In this document: piece by piece, positions 8,316 through 16,638 of the stretch | Position numbering within the stretch: the stretch's first letter is position 1 | How the letters are laid out: every line of letters begins with the position of its first letter | Assembly: GCA_021833365.1 (NCBI GenBank) | Contig: JAKBFV010000019.1 | Location: 1-37,063 of the forward strand | Length of the DNA: 37,063 nucleotides | Source of the DNA: Pseudomonadota bacterium | Lineage (GTDB): Bacteria > Pseudomonadota > Gammaproteobacteria > Pseudomonadales > Moraxellaceae | Direction: 5' to 3' | Made by a program: the position numbers and the translations under genes | Notes under the pieces: generated by a model | What the model saw: only the letters and a program-made list of their open reading frames with translations | Databases searched by the model: none | What the model was told of the DNA's origin: nothing

Positions 8316-9302
8316 ATGAGCAGGCCCTTGAGTATTGCCGTCGTCATTCCCTGTTATCGGGTCAGGCGCCATATTCTCAGTGTTCTGCAAAAAATCGGCG
8401 AAGAAGTCAGCCTGATTATCGTCATCGATGATGGCTGTCCAGAAAACTCCGGCGATTTTGTGCAAGCATCTTGTCAGGATGAGCGCCTGATCGTGCATCG
8501 ACTGGCTCATAATCAGGGTGTCGGCGGCGCCGTTCTAGCGGGGTATCAGATAGCCTTGCAGAAGGGCGCTGACATCATCGTCAAGGTCGATGGCGATGGC
8601 CAGATGGATCCGGCCCTGATCGGCGACTTTGTTCAGCCCATCGTGACCGGCGAGGCCGACTATACCAAGGGCAATAGATTTTTCGATCTGGAAAATATCC
8701 ATCAAATGCCGCCGGTCAGGATCTTTGGCAACGCCGTGCTGTCGCTGATGAACAAGCTGGCATCAGGATATTGGGATATCTTTGATCCTACCAATGGCTA
8801 CACGGCCATCCGTGCCGACATCGCTGGGCATTTGCCGTTCGAAAAAATCAGCAAGAGGTATTTTTTTGAATCGGACATGCTGTTTCGTCTGAATACGCTG
8901 CGGGCGGTGGTCGTCGATATTCCCATGGATGCCTGTTATGGCGATGAAGAAAGTCACCTCAAGATTGCAAAAATAATCCGCGATTTTCTGTTCAAGAACT
9001 TCGTCAATTTCTGCAAAAGAATATTCTACAACTACTATCTGCGCGATATGTCCATCGCTTCGATTGAGATGCCGCTCGGGGTCATGCTTTTATTGATGGG
9101 ATCCTGTTTTGGTGCCTATCACTGGCATCAATCCCTGCTGCAAGGCAAAGCCTCCCCCGCCGGCACCGTCATCTTGGCGGCTTTAACCATCCTGGTCGGA
9201 CTGCAGTTGCTGCTCGCTTTTATCAGTTATGACATCGCTTCGGTGCCGAAGATTCCGCGCTACAAGCGCCTGCGCCGGTCCATCAAAACACCGCATCGCT
9301 GA
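8316..9302 (+). CDS. Family 2 glycosyltransferase, polyprenyl-phosphate sugar synthase type
   Basis: 328 residues from ATG 8316, with GGAGG eight bases upstream; longer in-frame starts lack a ribosome site. The GT-A fold is clear: VVIPCYRV (9-16), IDDG (37-40), the NQGVGGAVLAGY nucleotide loop and the metal-binding DGDGQMDP (D92, D94). Two hydrophobic helices at the C-terminus (about 258-275 and 287-310) anchor it in the membrane. This build is that of dolichol-phosphate-mannose-like enzymes that load a sugar onto undecaprenyl phosphate. Together with GtrA at the operon head it would make and move a lipid-linked sugar for a periplasmic transferase. The donor sugar is unknown. Confidence 0.85.
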   Translation: MSRPLSIAVVIPCYRVRRHILSVLQKIGEEVSLIIVIDDGCPENSGDFVQASCQDERLIVHRLAHNQGVGGAVLAGYQIALQKGADIIVKVDGDGQMDPALIGDFVQPIVTGEADYTKGNRFFDLENIHQMPPVRIFGNAVLSLMNKLASGYWDIFDPTNGYTAIRADIAGHLPFEKISKRYFFESDMLFRLNTLRAVVVDIPMDACYGDEESHLKIAKIIRDFLFKNFVNFCKRIFYNYYLRDMSIASIEMPLGVMLLLMGSCFGAYHWHQSLLQGKASPAGTVILAALTILVGLQLLLAFISYDIASVPKIPRYKRLRRSIKTPHR

Positions 9303-9365
9303 GGGCTGGGCGCCACGGGCCATGGCGAGGCAGAACCCCAGGCGCAGGGCTTACCGAGCGTCGGC

Positions 9366-10106
9366 TTAGATCTTCATGCGGTTGAAGACGAAGCGTGGCA
9401 GATGCATGATGACGAGCATGATCAGCGCCCACAGGGGCGGTGCGTAGACGACGGGGCGGCCGGCACGGACGCCCTTCTCGATGCAGGCGGCGACCTTGTC
9501 GACGGGAGCGAGTCGGGTGCTGGTGGCGAGATGCGCGGTCATCGCCGTGGCGGTGGGGCCGGGTTTGACCAGGGTGATACGGATGGCGGTGGCGGCGAAG
9601 CGGTGCTGCAAGCCCTGGGCATAGCGCGCCAGCAGGCCCTTGCTGGCGCCGTAGACGTAGTTGGAGCGACGGCCACGGTCGCCGGCGACGGAGCCGAAGA
9701 TGACCAGCTGTCCCTGCCCCTGCTGTGCGAGGCGGTGCGCGATCGCTTCGCAGAAGAGCGCCGGGGAGAGGGCGTTGATCGCCAGGGAGGCGCGTGTGCG
9801 CGTCAGATCCTGCTCACATTCGCTCTGTTCGATGAGGGCGCCGTGCGCGACGTAGGCGAGGTCGATGACGCCGACGCTGTCGATCAGGGCCTGGATGGCA
9901 TTCGCGTCTTCAAAATCGACGGTCTCGATGCGCCAGCTGCTTTCCGGGTTGCGTACGCGCAGGTCGTCGGCGATCTGCTGCAGTTTGCGCGGGTCACGGC
10001 CGACCAGGACGCCATGGACCACCTGCTCTTGCACGCGCTGGCGCAGGCAGTGGGTGAGTATACCGGAGCTCGCACCGATGGCGAGGACACGCAGAGCCTG
10101 TGTCAT
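9366..10106 (-). CDS. dprE2: DprE2-like short-chain dehydrogenase (polyprenylphosphoryl-2-keto-pentose reductase)
   Basis: 246 residues of SDR fold: GASSGI at the NAD-binding turn (11-16), Ser139 in IFGSVAGDRGR, and the catalytic Tyr152/Lys156 in YGASK. In mycobacteria DprE2 reduces the 2-keto intermediate made by DprE1 to polyprenylphosphoryl-D-arabinose. The assignment rests on the typical GSVAGDRGR segment and on direct linkage to dprE1: the dprE1 stop and this start are one base apart. It is the last gene of a three-gene minus-strand operon, in the same order as Rv3789-Rv3790-Rv3791. The partner lipid here is probably undecaprenyl rather than decaprenyl phosphate. Confidence 0.83.
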   Translation of the reverse strand: MTQALRVLAIGASSGILTHCLRQRVQEQVVHGVLVGRDPRKLQQIADDLRVRNPESSWRIETVDFEDANAIQALIDSVGVIDLAYVAHGALIEQSECEQDLTRTRASLAINALSPALFCEAIAHRLAQQGQGQLVIFGSVAGDRGRRSNYVYGASKGLLARYAQGLQHRFAATAIRITLVKPGPTATAMTAHLATSTRLAPVDKVAACIEKGVRAGRPVVYAPPLWALIMLVIMHLPRFVFNRMKI

Positions 10107-10107
10107 A

Positions 10108-11403
10108 TCAAGATCCCATCAAACGGCGCGACATCGCCGAGCTGATGCCCGGATCGCGCCAAGACTGAAAAAGTGACCACTGCGGATAGCCTTGCTGAAA
10201 CAAGGTCGCCGGCATGCGCGCATCCTTGCCCATGTAGAGGCGGCCACCAGCGCCGGCGACGATGGCGTCGAGGCGTTCGAACAGACGCAAGGTGGCGACG
10301 CCACGCTGCGGAAAATCGAGGGCCAGGGTGACACCCGGCATGGGAAAGCTGAGCAGGCCGAGGGAGGGCATACGTCCGAACATCTTCAGCACCGCCAGAA
10401 AGGAGCCCTGACCGCTGCGCTGGATCTCCGTCAGCATGGCGGCGGTGGCAGCCTCGGCGTGGGCGGTGGGGATGACGCTCTGATACTGGTAGAAGCCGCG
10501 CCGACCATAGATGCGGTTCCAGTGGCCGACGTGGTCGAGAGGATAGAAAAAGGGCTGATAGTGCACGCGCGCTTCGCCATCGTTGGCGTGCTTGCGAAAA
10601 TAGAGCTCGTTGAAGGCGCGCAGACTCCAGGCATTGACCAGGGAGAAAGGCGGCGTCAGCGGCACCTGCAAGGCCGACTGCGGTGAGCGGGGGCCTTCTT
10701 CATCAAAATCTTCGGCACAGGGATTGGCGCGCATGAACAGGCCGCGCACCTTCTGCCCGGACAGGCAATCGATCCAGGCGACGCTGTACTCCCAGGTCGC
10801 TTCCGACAAGGTCGAGAGGGTGAAGAACTCGTCGAGACCATGAAAGGCGATGGTCTCGCTGTCGAGCCAGGGCCCGGCGACCGGCATCAGCTGCAGCTCG
10901 ACTTCGGTGATGACGCCAGTCAGGCCGAGGCCGCCGAGGGTGGCAAAGAAGAGATCGGGCTGCTGATCGGGGCTGAGATCGAGAATTTCACCGCTGCTGC
11001 GCACCAGGCGCAAGGACAGGACGTGATGCCCCCAGGAGCCGCGTGCGTGATGGTTTTTGCCGTGCACATCATTGGCGATGGCGCCGCCGACGCTGACCCA
11101 GCGCGTGCCCGGTGTCACTGGCAGCATCCAGCCGCGTGGCACAAAAAGGCGCTGCAGGCTGTCGAGGCTGACGCCGGCTTCACAGCGCACGCGGCCGAGG
11201 AGGGGATCGAAGTCGATGAAGCGGTCGAGGCCGGCGCACAGCCAGAGGTGTCCACCGGGATTGAGGGCGACGTCGCCATAGCTGCGCCCGAGGCCGTGCG
11301 CAAGCCCGGGTGTGGGCAGATGGCCGGCCACCTGGTCGCGGTCGAAGAGCGCCGTCACCTGATGCTCGAAGCGTCCCAGCGCTCCCCAGGACTGCACTTT
11401 CAT
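10108..11403 (-). CDS. dprE1: DprE1-like FAD oxidase (polyprenylphosphoryl-ribose 2-epimerase subunit)
   Basis: 431 residues of the VAO/FAD-linked oxidase fold. The FAD domain shows GLGRSYGDVALN (37-48) and PVTPGTRWVSVGGAIANDVHG with VHGKNHH at 113-119, all close to mycobacterial DprE1. The substrate domain has PLDHVGHWNRIYGRRGF with Tyr299 and the RLYMGKDAR block with Lys393, equivalent to the catalytic Lys418. The enzyme oxidises C2 of polyprenylphosphoryl-ribose. The residue equivalent to Cys387, the covalent target of benzothiazinone drugs, is Ala361 (LALDFP). It overlaps gtrA by four bases (ATGA) and is followed after one base by dprE2. Confidence 0.88.
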   Translation of the reverse strand: MKVQSWGALGRFEHQVTALFDRDQVAGHLPTPGLAHGLGRSYGDVALNPGGHLWLCAGLDRFIDFDPLLGRVRCEAGVSLDSLQRLFVPRGWMLPVTPGTRWVSVGGAIANDVHGKNHHARGSWGHHVLSLRLVRSSGEILDLSPDQQPDLFFATLGGLGLTGVITEVELQLMPVAGPWLDSETIAFHGLDEFFTLSTLSEATWEYSVAWIDCLSGQKVRGLFMRANPCAEDFDEEGPRSPQSALQVPLTPPFSLVNAWSLRAFNELYFRKHANDGEARVHYQPFFYPLDHVGHWNRIYGRRGFYQYQSVIPTAHAEAATAAMLTEIQRSGQGSFLAVLKMFGRMPSLGLLSFPMPGVTLALDFPQRGVATLRLFERLDAIVAGAGGRLYMGKDARMPATLFQQGYPQWSLFQSWRDPGISSAMSRRLMGS

Positions 11404-11849
11404 GCGCGTCGCTCGACAAAGACGAAACGGCGATCGAGGCGGTACTTGAGCCAGTAGCCGAGGCCGAGGCCGACGCAGGCGCCGACGTAGCGCGCTCCAG
11501 CGAAGGAGAAAAAGTGGTTGAACAGGAGCTCGACGACCCAGAACTCCAAGGTCGTGAAGACACCCATCAGGCCATAGAGGAGCATCGTGCGACCTTCGTG
11601 CAGGGCGTCCTCGCTCTCGAAGGCAAAGATGAAATGCTTGTCCATCACATACTTGAACAGCAGGCCGACGGCCGTGCCCATGAGCATGGCCATCTCGAGG
11701 TCGAAGCGATGGGCGAGAAGCTCAGGCTGCACCCATGCATGCAGGCAGCGCAGGCTGAACATCTGCGTCAGAATATTGAGCACCGTCGAGAGCACGGCAA
11801 AGAGGGTGTAGGAAGCGGCGAAGTGAAGATTCTGACGTTGCGCACGCAT
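11400..11849 (-). CDS. GtrA-family membrane protein (second copy), linked to dprE1/dprE2
   Basis: 149 residues with four hydrophobic segments and the GtrA hallmarks: FAVLSTVLNILTQ in helix 1, GLLFKYVMDKHFIF between helices 2 and 3, and GYWLKYRLDRRFVF at the end. Rv3789, the GtrA protein next to mycobacterial dprE1/dprE2, has been proposed either to move polyprenylphosphoryl-arabinose across the membrane or to anchor an arabinosyltransferase. The same order here suggests the same partnership. First gene of the operon; it diverges from the HAD-UbiA gene, sharing an 87-base intergenic region. Confidence 0.87.
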   Translation of the reverse strand: MRAQRQNLHFAASYTLFAVLSTVLNILTQMFSLRCLHAWVQPELLAHRFDLEMAMLMGTAVGLLFKYVMDKHFIFAFESEDALHEGRTMLLYGLMGVFTTLEFWVVELLFNHFFSFAGARYVGACVGLGLGYWLKYRLDRRFVFVERRA

Positions 11850-11936
11850 GAAGCGGGATCATCCTTGATGAGCTGGTGCGGAGTATGGTCCCTCGGAGGG
11901 GGGATCGTCTACAATGCGCGCTCAAAACCAGGACGG

Positions 11937-13382
11937 ATGCTGGCCGTGCAAGAGCGTAGAAACGATCCACCTTTGTGCGTGGATCTGGATGGAACCCTCC
12001 TCAACAGCGATTTGCTCATCGAGTCCCTGCTGCTCATGCTCAAGCGCCAGCCGTGGACGCTGTTTTTGCTGCCCTGGTGGTTGTTGCGCGGCAAGGCCCA
12101 TCTCAAGCATGAGATCGCCCAGCGCGTCGAGGTCGATGTCAGTCTCCTGCCTTATCATCCGCAGGTCCTGCCATGGGTGCGTGAGGAGCATCAGGCGGGT
12201 CGCCAGGTGGTGCTGGCGACAGCCTCGCACGAGCGCTACGCGCAGGCGATCGCCGCGCATCTCGGCTGCTTCGACGCCGTCGAAGCGAGCCGGCCCGGAC
12301 GCAATCTCGAAGGTCGGCACAAGGCCGCCGCCCTCGTCGCGCGCTATGGCGCCCAGGGTTTTGATTACGCCGGCAACAGCCGCGCCGATCATCCGGTCTG
12401 GGCACAGGCACGGCAAGCCATCGTCGTCAGTCCCGATGCGCGCCTGCTCAAGGCGGCGCAGGCAAGACATGCGGTCAGCCGCAGCTTCATCGGCCCGGCG
12501 GCGGGGCTGCGTCCCTGGACGAAGGCCCTGCGCGTGCAGCAATGGCTGAAAAACCTGCTCATCTTTTTGCCGCTGGCGCTGGCGCATCGTCTCGGTGGCG
12601 TCGACACCCTGGCCCAGGTGCTGCTGGCCTTTTTCTGCTTCAGCCTCTGTGCCTCCAGCGTCTATGTGCTCAATGATCTGCTCGATCTGGAGTCCGACCG
12701 CCGTCATCCGCGCAAGGCGAAACGCCCTTGGGCGAGCGGCCAGATTCCACTGGTCCGGGGGTTGCTCGCCATCCCCCTGCTGCTCATCCTCTGCTTTGGC
12801 CTGGCCCTGGCGTATTTGCCCCTGCTCTATGTCGGCGTCCTCGCCCTCTACTACGTCATGACGCTCAGCTACTCGATCTGGCTCAAATCGCAGGTGATGG
12901 TCGACGTCGTCATGCTCGCCGCCCTCTACACCATGCGCTTGCTGGCGGGCATGGCGGTGGCGCAGGTGGCGCCGTCCTTCTGGTTACTGGCGTTTTCCCT
13001 GTTCATCTTCTTCAGCCTCGCCCTGGTCAAACGCTATTCCGAGCTCTATCAGTTGCGTCAGCGCGGTCAGCTGACCACGCATGGGCGCGGCTATCACGTC
13101 GAAGACCTGGTCATGCTGCTCAGTTTCGGCGTCGCCAGTGGCTTCATCGCCGTGCTCGTCTTCGCCCTCTACATCAACAGTGCCCAGGTGCAGCTCCTGT
13201 ACCGCGAGCCGCGCATCCTGTGGCTGGCCACACCGCTGTTGCTGTACTGGATCAGCCGCATCTGGGTGATCACCCATCGCGGTCAGATGCACGACGATCC
13301 GGTGGTCTTTGCGGCACGCGATCGTCATAGCTGGATGGTGGGCTTGCTCATGGTCGTGTTGATGGTGTGGGCGGCGGTCTGA
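11937..13382 (+). CDS. HAD phosphatase-UbiA prenyltransferase fusion, likely polyprenyl-phosphate phosphoribosyltransferase
   Basis: 481 residues from ATG 11937 (AGGA just upstream). Residues 12-185 are a HAD phosphatase: VDLDGT (D16, D18), ATAS (motif II) and DYAGNSRAD (motif IV). Residues 195-481 are a UbiA-type membrane enzyme with NDLLDLESD (N246, D247, D250, D254) that holds Mg-diphosphate, and the LVKRYSEL segment resembling mycobacterial Rv3806c. Rv3806c transfers phosphoribose from PRPP to decaprenyl phosphate; a separate phosphatase then removes the 5-phosphate. The fusion would give both activities in one chain. It faces the dprE operon, which would supply the next two steps. A TACAAT -10-like box is at 11910-11915. 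Other UbiA substrates are possible but less likely here. Confidence 0.82.
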   Translation: MLAVQERRNDPPLCVDLDGTLLNSDLLIESLLLMLKRQPWTLFLLPWWLLRGKAHLKHEIAQRVEVDVSLLPYHPQVLPWVREEHQAGRQVVLATASHERYAQAIAAHLGCFDAVEASRPGRNLEGRHKAAALVARYGAQGFDYAGNSRADHPVWAQARQAIVVSPDARLLKAAQARHAVSRSFIGPAAGLRPWTKALRVQQWLKNLLIFLPLALAHRLGGVDTLAQVLLAFFCFSLCASSVYVLNDLLDLESDRRHPRKAKRPWASGQIPLVRGLLAIPLLLILCFGLALAYLPLLYVGVLALYYVMTLSYSIWLKSQVMVDVVMLAALYTMRLLAGMAVAQVAPSFWLLAFSLFIFFSLALVKRYSELYQLRQRGQLTTHGRGYHVEDLVMLLSFGVASGFIAVLVFALYINSAQVQLLYREPRILWLATPLLLYWISRIWVITHRGQMHDDPVVFAARDRHSWMVGLLMVVLMVWAAV

Positions 13383-13447
13383 GTCTGTGCCGAAGCGGCG
13401 GTACGTCCCGCGAGGGGTGCAGGCCGAGCTGGCACTGGCAGCGATTG

Positions 13448-14401
13448 CTAAAGCAGTCCCAACAGGCCGACCATGTAGAAAGCCAGGGTTTCCAGACGGT
13501 ACTGGCGATATAAGCCGAGCTGCGGTGCCAGAAGGCAGCGCTGCCAGAACGGTCGATGGCGCCAGGCTGAAAAATTATCGATGAGTTGACGCTGTTGCTC
13601 AGGGAGCAGGGGCTGGATGCTCTGCAAAGCCGCGAGATGCTGATTTTGCCAGGTTCGCCACTGTCCTTGTGCGATAGCATGATACCGCCGATATTTCTGT
13701 CGCCACGATAGCGCTGCGCCAATCTGATTATCGGCGTGCTGGCGATAACGTAGCGTCGGCTGCTGATCAAAATGAAGCGAGGCATTCGACGCCGACAACA
13801 AAAGGTAGATCCACCAATCATGCACTGGGACGGATGGCTCTCCGGCTTTCTGAATCAAAGTGCGCGCGGCACGGTTGAAGACCATGGTATTGCCCCCGGC
13901 GATATTTTGCGTCAGGGCATGTGCCAGCCCCAGCGGGCGGCGTAAGGGCCGTGACGTTCCGATAGGCTCATCGAGCGCATTGACCCAGAGAACTCGGCCA
14001 GCGTACAGAGCCGGCGTCGTCCCTATGTCTGATGTGGCGAGCACACGGATAGCCCGCTCCAGCTTATCCTCGTACCAAAGATCATCCTGATCGGCCAAAG
14101 CGAAGTAGTCGGCATCGATGGCAGAATCGAGCAGAAGAGAAAAGAAATTGGCCGTAGCACCGCGCTGCGGGCCCTTGCGCAGATGAACGCGGTGTTCCCC
14201 GACACGCTGCGCATAGTCCCTGATGATCGACACAGTCTCGTCGCTCGAGCCGTCATCAGAGATCCAGAGGCTCCAGTGGGTGTGCGTCTGGCGGGTGATG
14301 GAAGCGAGTTGCTGCGCTAGATATTTCTCTCCTTGAAAGGTCGCCATCAGGATGGCGATCCTGGGGCCGGCAGGAGGAGGCGGGAGAGCAGCGCCGTTCA
14401 T
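13448..14401 (-). CDS. Family 2 glycosyltransferase, rhamnosyltransferase-like
   Basis: 317 residues from ATG 14401, with AGGAG upstream. GT-A motifs: ILMATFQGEKYLAQQL (17-32), SDDGSSDET (48-56) and ALADQDDLWYEDKL with the DQDD metal site (104-107). This combination is frequent in O-antigen rhamnosyltransferases, which agrees with rfbBDA starting 264 bases away on the other strand. It would add rhamnose (or another sugar) on the cytoplasmic face. The gene stands alone, antisense to its neighbours. The C-terminal third is rich in Gln, Trp and Arg and ends in a hydrophobic tail. The acceptor is unknown. Confidence 0.82.
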   Translation of the reverse strand: MNGAALPPPPAGPRIAILMATFQGEKYLAQQLASITRQTHTHWSLWISDDGSSDETVSIIRDYAQRVGEHRVHLRKGPQRGATANFFSLLLDSAIDADYFALADQDDLWYEDKLERAIRVLATSDIGTTPALYAGRVLWVNALDEPIGTSRPLRRPLGLAHALTQNIAGGNTMVFNRAARTLIQKAGEPSVPVHDWWIYLLLSASNASLHFDQQPTLRYRQHADNQIGAALSWRQKYRRYHAIAQGQWRTWQNQHLAALQSIQPLLPEQQRQLIDNFSAWRHRPFWQRCLLAPQLGLYRQYRLETLAFYMVGLLGLL

Positions 14402-14664
14402 GTCCCTAACTCCTGGACGGCGGCAGAGATAGCCTGTTGTGAGATGACGATAACATCGGTGGTGCCCATGAGGTTTCCTGTGCAAGGGTCCAGGATCAGA
14501 GGAGCCGTATCCGCGAGGGTGGATGGCAGTATACTGCGTCTGTCGCGGTGAGCGTTGCGCAGGTTCTACGAGATCAGGCGACCCTCTTTGAGGATCCAGG
14601 CTAATATGGTGGTTTTCAGAGCAGGAAGCCCTTGGTCTAGGGGCGGCTGAAAGTAGGAAAAGAC
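14402..14664. other. Intergenic region between divergent GT2 and rfbB
   Basis: 263 bases with no open frame I trust. TATACT (about 14531) and TAATAT (about 14603) look like -10 boxes, but neither has a clear -35. I do not find the ops/JUMPstart element (GGCGGTAGC) that precedes many O-antigen operons. It must hold the promoters of both genes. Confidence 0.4.
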
Positions 14665-15720
14665 ATGTGTGTTTTTGTCACCGGAGGCGCAGGCTTCATC
14701 GGCGGTAACTTTGTCCTCGACTGGTTGGCGCAGAGCGACGAGCTGGTGGTCAATATCGATAAACTGACCTATGCCGGCAATCTGCAGACCCTCGCCTCTT
14801 TGCAAGGCGATGATCGACACGTCTTCGTGCAGGCGGATATCGCTGATTTCGAGCGTATCGCCGAGCTCTTGCGCACGCATCAGCCACGAGCGCTGATCAA
14901 TTTTGCTGCCGAGTCGCATGTCGATCGTTCGATCCACGGTCCGGGAGAGTTCATTCAGACCAATGTCGTCGGCACCTTCAATTTGCTGGAAGCCTGCCGT
15001 GGCTACTGGAGTGAGTTGCCAGCGGCGCAGCGGGCCGGCTTCCGCTTTTTGCATGTCTCGACCGATGAGGTCTACGGCAGTCTGACGGCGGACGCGCCGG
15101 CCTTCACGGAAGGGCATCGCTATGAGCCCAACAGCCCCTATTCGGCGAGCAAGGCCGCCAGCGACCATCTGGTACGGGCTTGGCATCACACCTATGGGTT
15201 GCCGGTGCTGACCACCCACTGCAGCAACAACTATGGTCCTTATCATTTCCCGGAAAAATTGATCCCGCTGGTCATCCTGCGCGCCTTGGCGGGGGAAGCT
15301 TTGCCCATCTATGGCGATGGACAGCAGGTGCGCGACTGGCTCTACGTCAAGGATCACTGCAGCGCCATCCGCCGTGTTCTGGAGCAGGGTCAGGTCGGTG
15401 AGACCTACAATGTCGGTGGCTGGAACGAGAAGAGCAACCTCGAGGTCGTGCACACCCTCTGTGATCTTCTCGATGAGCAGCGTCCACGCGCAGATGGTCG
15501 CTCCTATCGTGAGCAGATACGCTTCGTGCAGGATAGGCCGGGGCATGATCGGCGCTATGCCATCGATGCCAGCCGTCTTGAGCGTGAGTTGGGGTGGCGG
15601 CCGCAGGAGACCTTCGCCAGCGGATTACAGCAAACTGTCACCTGGTACTTGCATAATACCGCCTGGATCGAAGGGGTCACGAGCGGAAGTTACCGTCAGT
15701 GGCTGGCGCAGCAGTACTGA
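14665..15720 (+). CDS. rfbB: dTDP-glucose 4,6-dehydratase
   Basis: 351 residues, the family length. It converts dTDP-glucose to dTDP-4-keto-6-deoxyglucose, the second step to dTDP-L-rhamnose. Visible are the NAD motif GGAGFIG (7-13), the active-site STDEVYG (Thr133, Asp134, Glu135) and Tyr159/Lys163 in YSASK, plus THCSNNYGPYHFPEKLIP for substrate binding. AGGA lies six bases before ATG 14665. First gene of the run rfbB-rfbD-rfbA-wzm-wzt-GT9. rfbD starts 13 bases after its stop. Confidence 0.96.
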   Translation: MCVFVTGGAGFIGGNFVLDWLAQSDELVVNIDKLTYAGNLQTLASLQGDDRHVFVQADIADFERIAELLRTHQPRALINFAAESHVDRSIHGPGEFIQTNVVGTFNLLEACRGYWSELPAAQRAGFRFLHVSTDEVYGSLTADAPAFTEGHRYEPNSPYSASKAASDHLVRAWHHTYGLPVLTTHCSNNYGPYHFPEKLIPLVILRALAGEALPIYGDGQQVRDWLYVKDHCSAIRRVLEQGQVGETYNVGGWNEKSNLEVVHTLCDLLDEQRPRADGRSYREQIRFVQDRPGHDRRYAIDASRLERELGWRPQETFASGLQQTVTWYLHNTAWIEGVTSGSYRQWLAQQY

Positions 15721-15733
15721 CAGGACGCATGAG

Positions 15734-16633
15734 ATGACACGAATTTTGGTGACAGGACGCACCGGACAGGTAGGCTCAGCCTTGTACGAGCGGCTGGCGA
15801 CACGCAAGGGTATTCTCTTTGTCGATAGAAGCGAGATGAACATCGCGCATCCCGAAGATGTGCACCTGTTCTTGCGTCAGATCGAGCCGGAAGTGATCAT
15901 CAATGCCGCTGCCTACACCGCGGTGGATCAGGCGGAGAGCGATGAGAACATGGCCCGTTGCGTCAACCGCGATGGTGTGCTGGCCATGGCCGAGTGGGTG
16001 GACAGCGTCGGTGGTTTGCTGGTTCACTATTCGACGGACTATGTGTTCGATGGCAGCAAGGCGGGCGCCTATGTCGAGGATGACGCGGCGAACCCGCTGT
16101 CCGTCTATGGGCGGACGAAGTGGGAAGGCGAGGAGGTGATCCGGGAGAGTGGCTGCCGGCACTTGATTCTCCGTACTTCCTGGGTCATCGCCCGTCAGGG
16201 CAAGAACTTCATCCGCACCATCTTGCGCTTAGGAGCTGAGCGTGCAACCCTGAACGTGGTCAATGATCAGTACGGTGCGCCGACGTCGGCGGATCTCATC
16301 ACCGATTCGACCCTCGCCCTGCTCGACAAGATCGAGCTCGAGGACCATCATCTGGGGACTTACCATCTCGTCGCCTCAGGGCTGACCGACTGGCATGCCT
16401 TTGCCTGTTTCATCCTGCAGGTCGCAGCGGGGATGGGGCTACCGCTGAAGCTCAAGCCCGAGGCGGTGCAGGCGATTCCGAGCTCGGCCTATGCGGTCGC
16501 CGCAAAAAGACCGCATAATAGCCACTTGGCGAACGACAAGGTCCGTCAGGAGTTCGGCATCCAGCTGCCGGCCTGGCAGGAAGGAGCTGAGCCCGTCATC
16601 CGATCCATCGTGGCTGAGATCATGCAAAAGTAG
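15734..16633 (+). CDS. rfbD: dTDP-4-dehydrorhamnose reductase
   Basis: 299 residues from ATG 15734. It performs the last step to dTDP-L-rhamnose, the NADPH-dependent reduction of the 4-keto group. The nucleotide motif is GRTGQVG (8-14; often GKTGQVG), the catalytic Thr101 is in STDYVFDG, and Tyr125/Lys129 in YGRTKWEGE. The [14 protein letters not shown] and [10 protein letters not shown] blocks are typical. The 5-base gap to rfbA implies co-transcription. The preceding step, RfbC, is encoded 4 kb away on the other strand. Confidence 0.95.
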   Translation: MTRILVTGRTGQVGSALYERLATRKGILFVDRSEMNIAHPEDVHLFLRQIEPEVIINAAAYTAVDQAESDENMARCVNRDGVLAMAEWVDSVGGLLVHYSTDYVFDGSKAGAYVEDDAANPLSVYGRTKWEGEEVIRESGCRHLILRTSWVIARQGKNFIRTILRLGAERATLNVVNDQYGAPTSADLITDSTLALLDKIELEDHHLGTYHLVASGLTDWHAFACFILQVAAGMGLPLKLKPEAVQAIPSSAYAVAAKRPHNSHLANDKVRQEFGIQLPAWQEGAEPVIRSIVAEIMQK

Positions 16634-16638
16634 GTAGG

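Noticed and set aside
14402-14664. ops/JUMPstart element before rfbB
   Set aside because: A GGGGCGGCTGAAAG stretch looked promising but lacks the GGCGGTAGC core.
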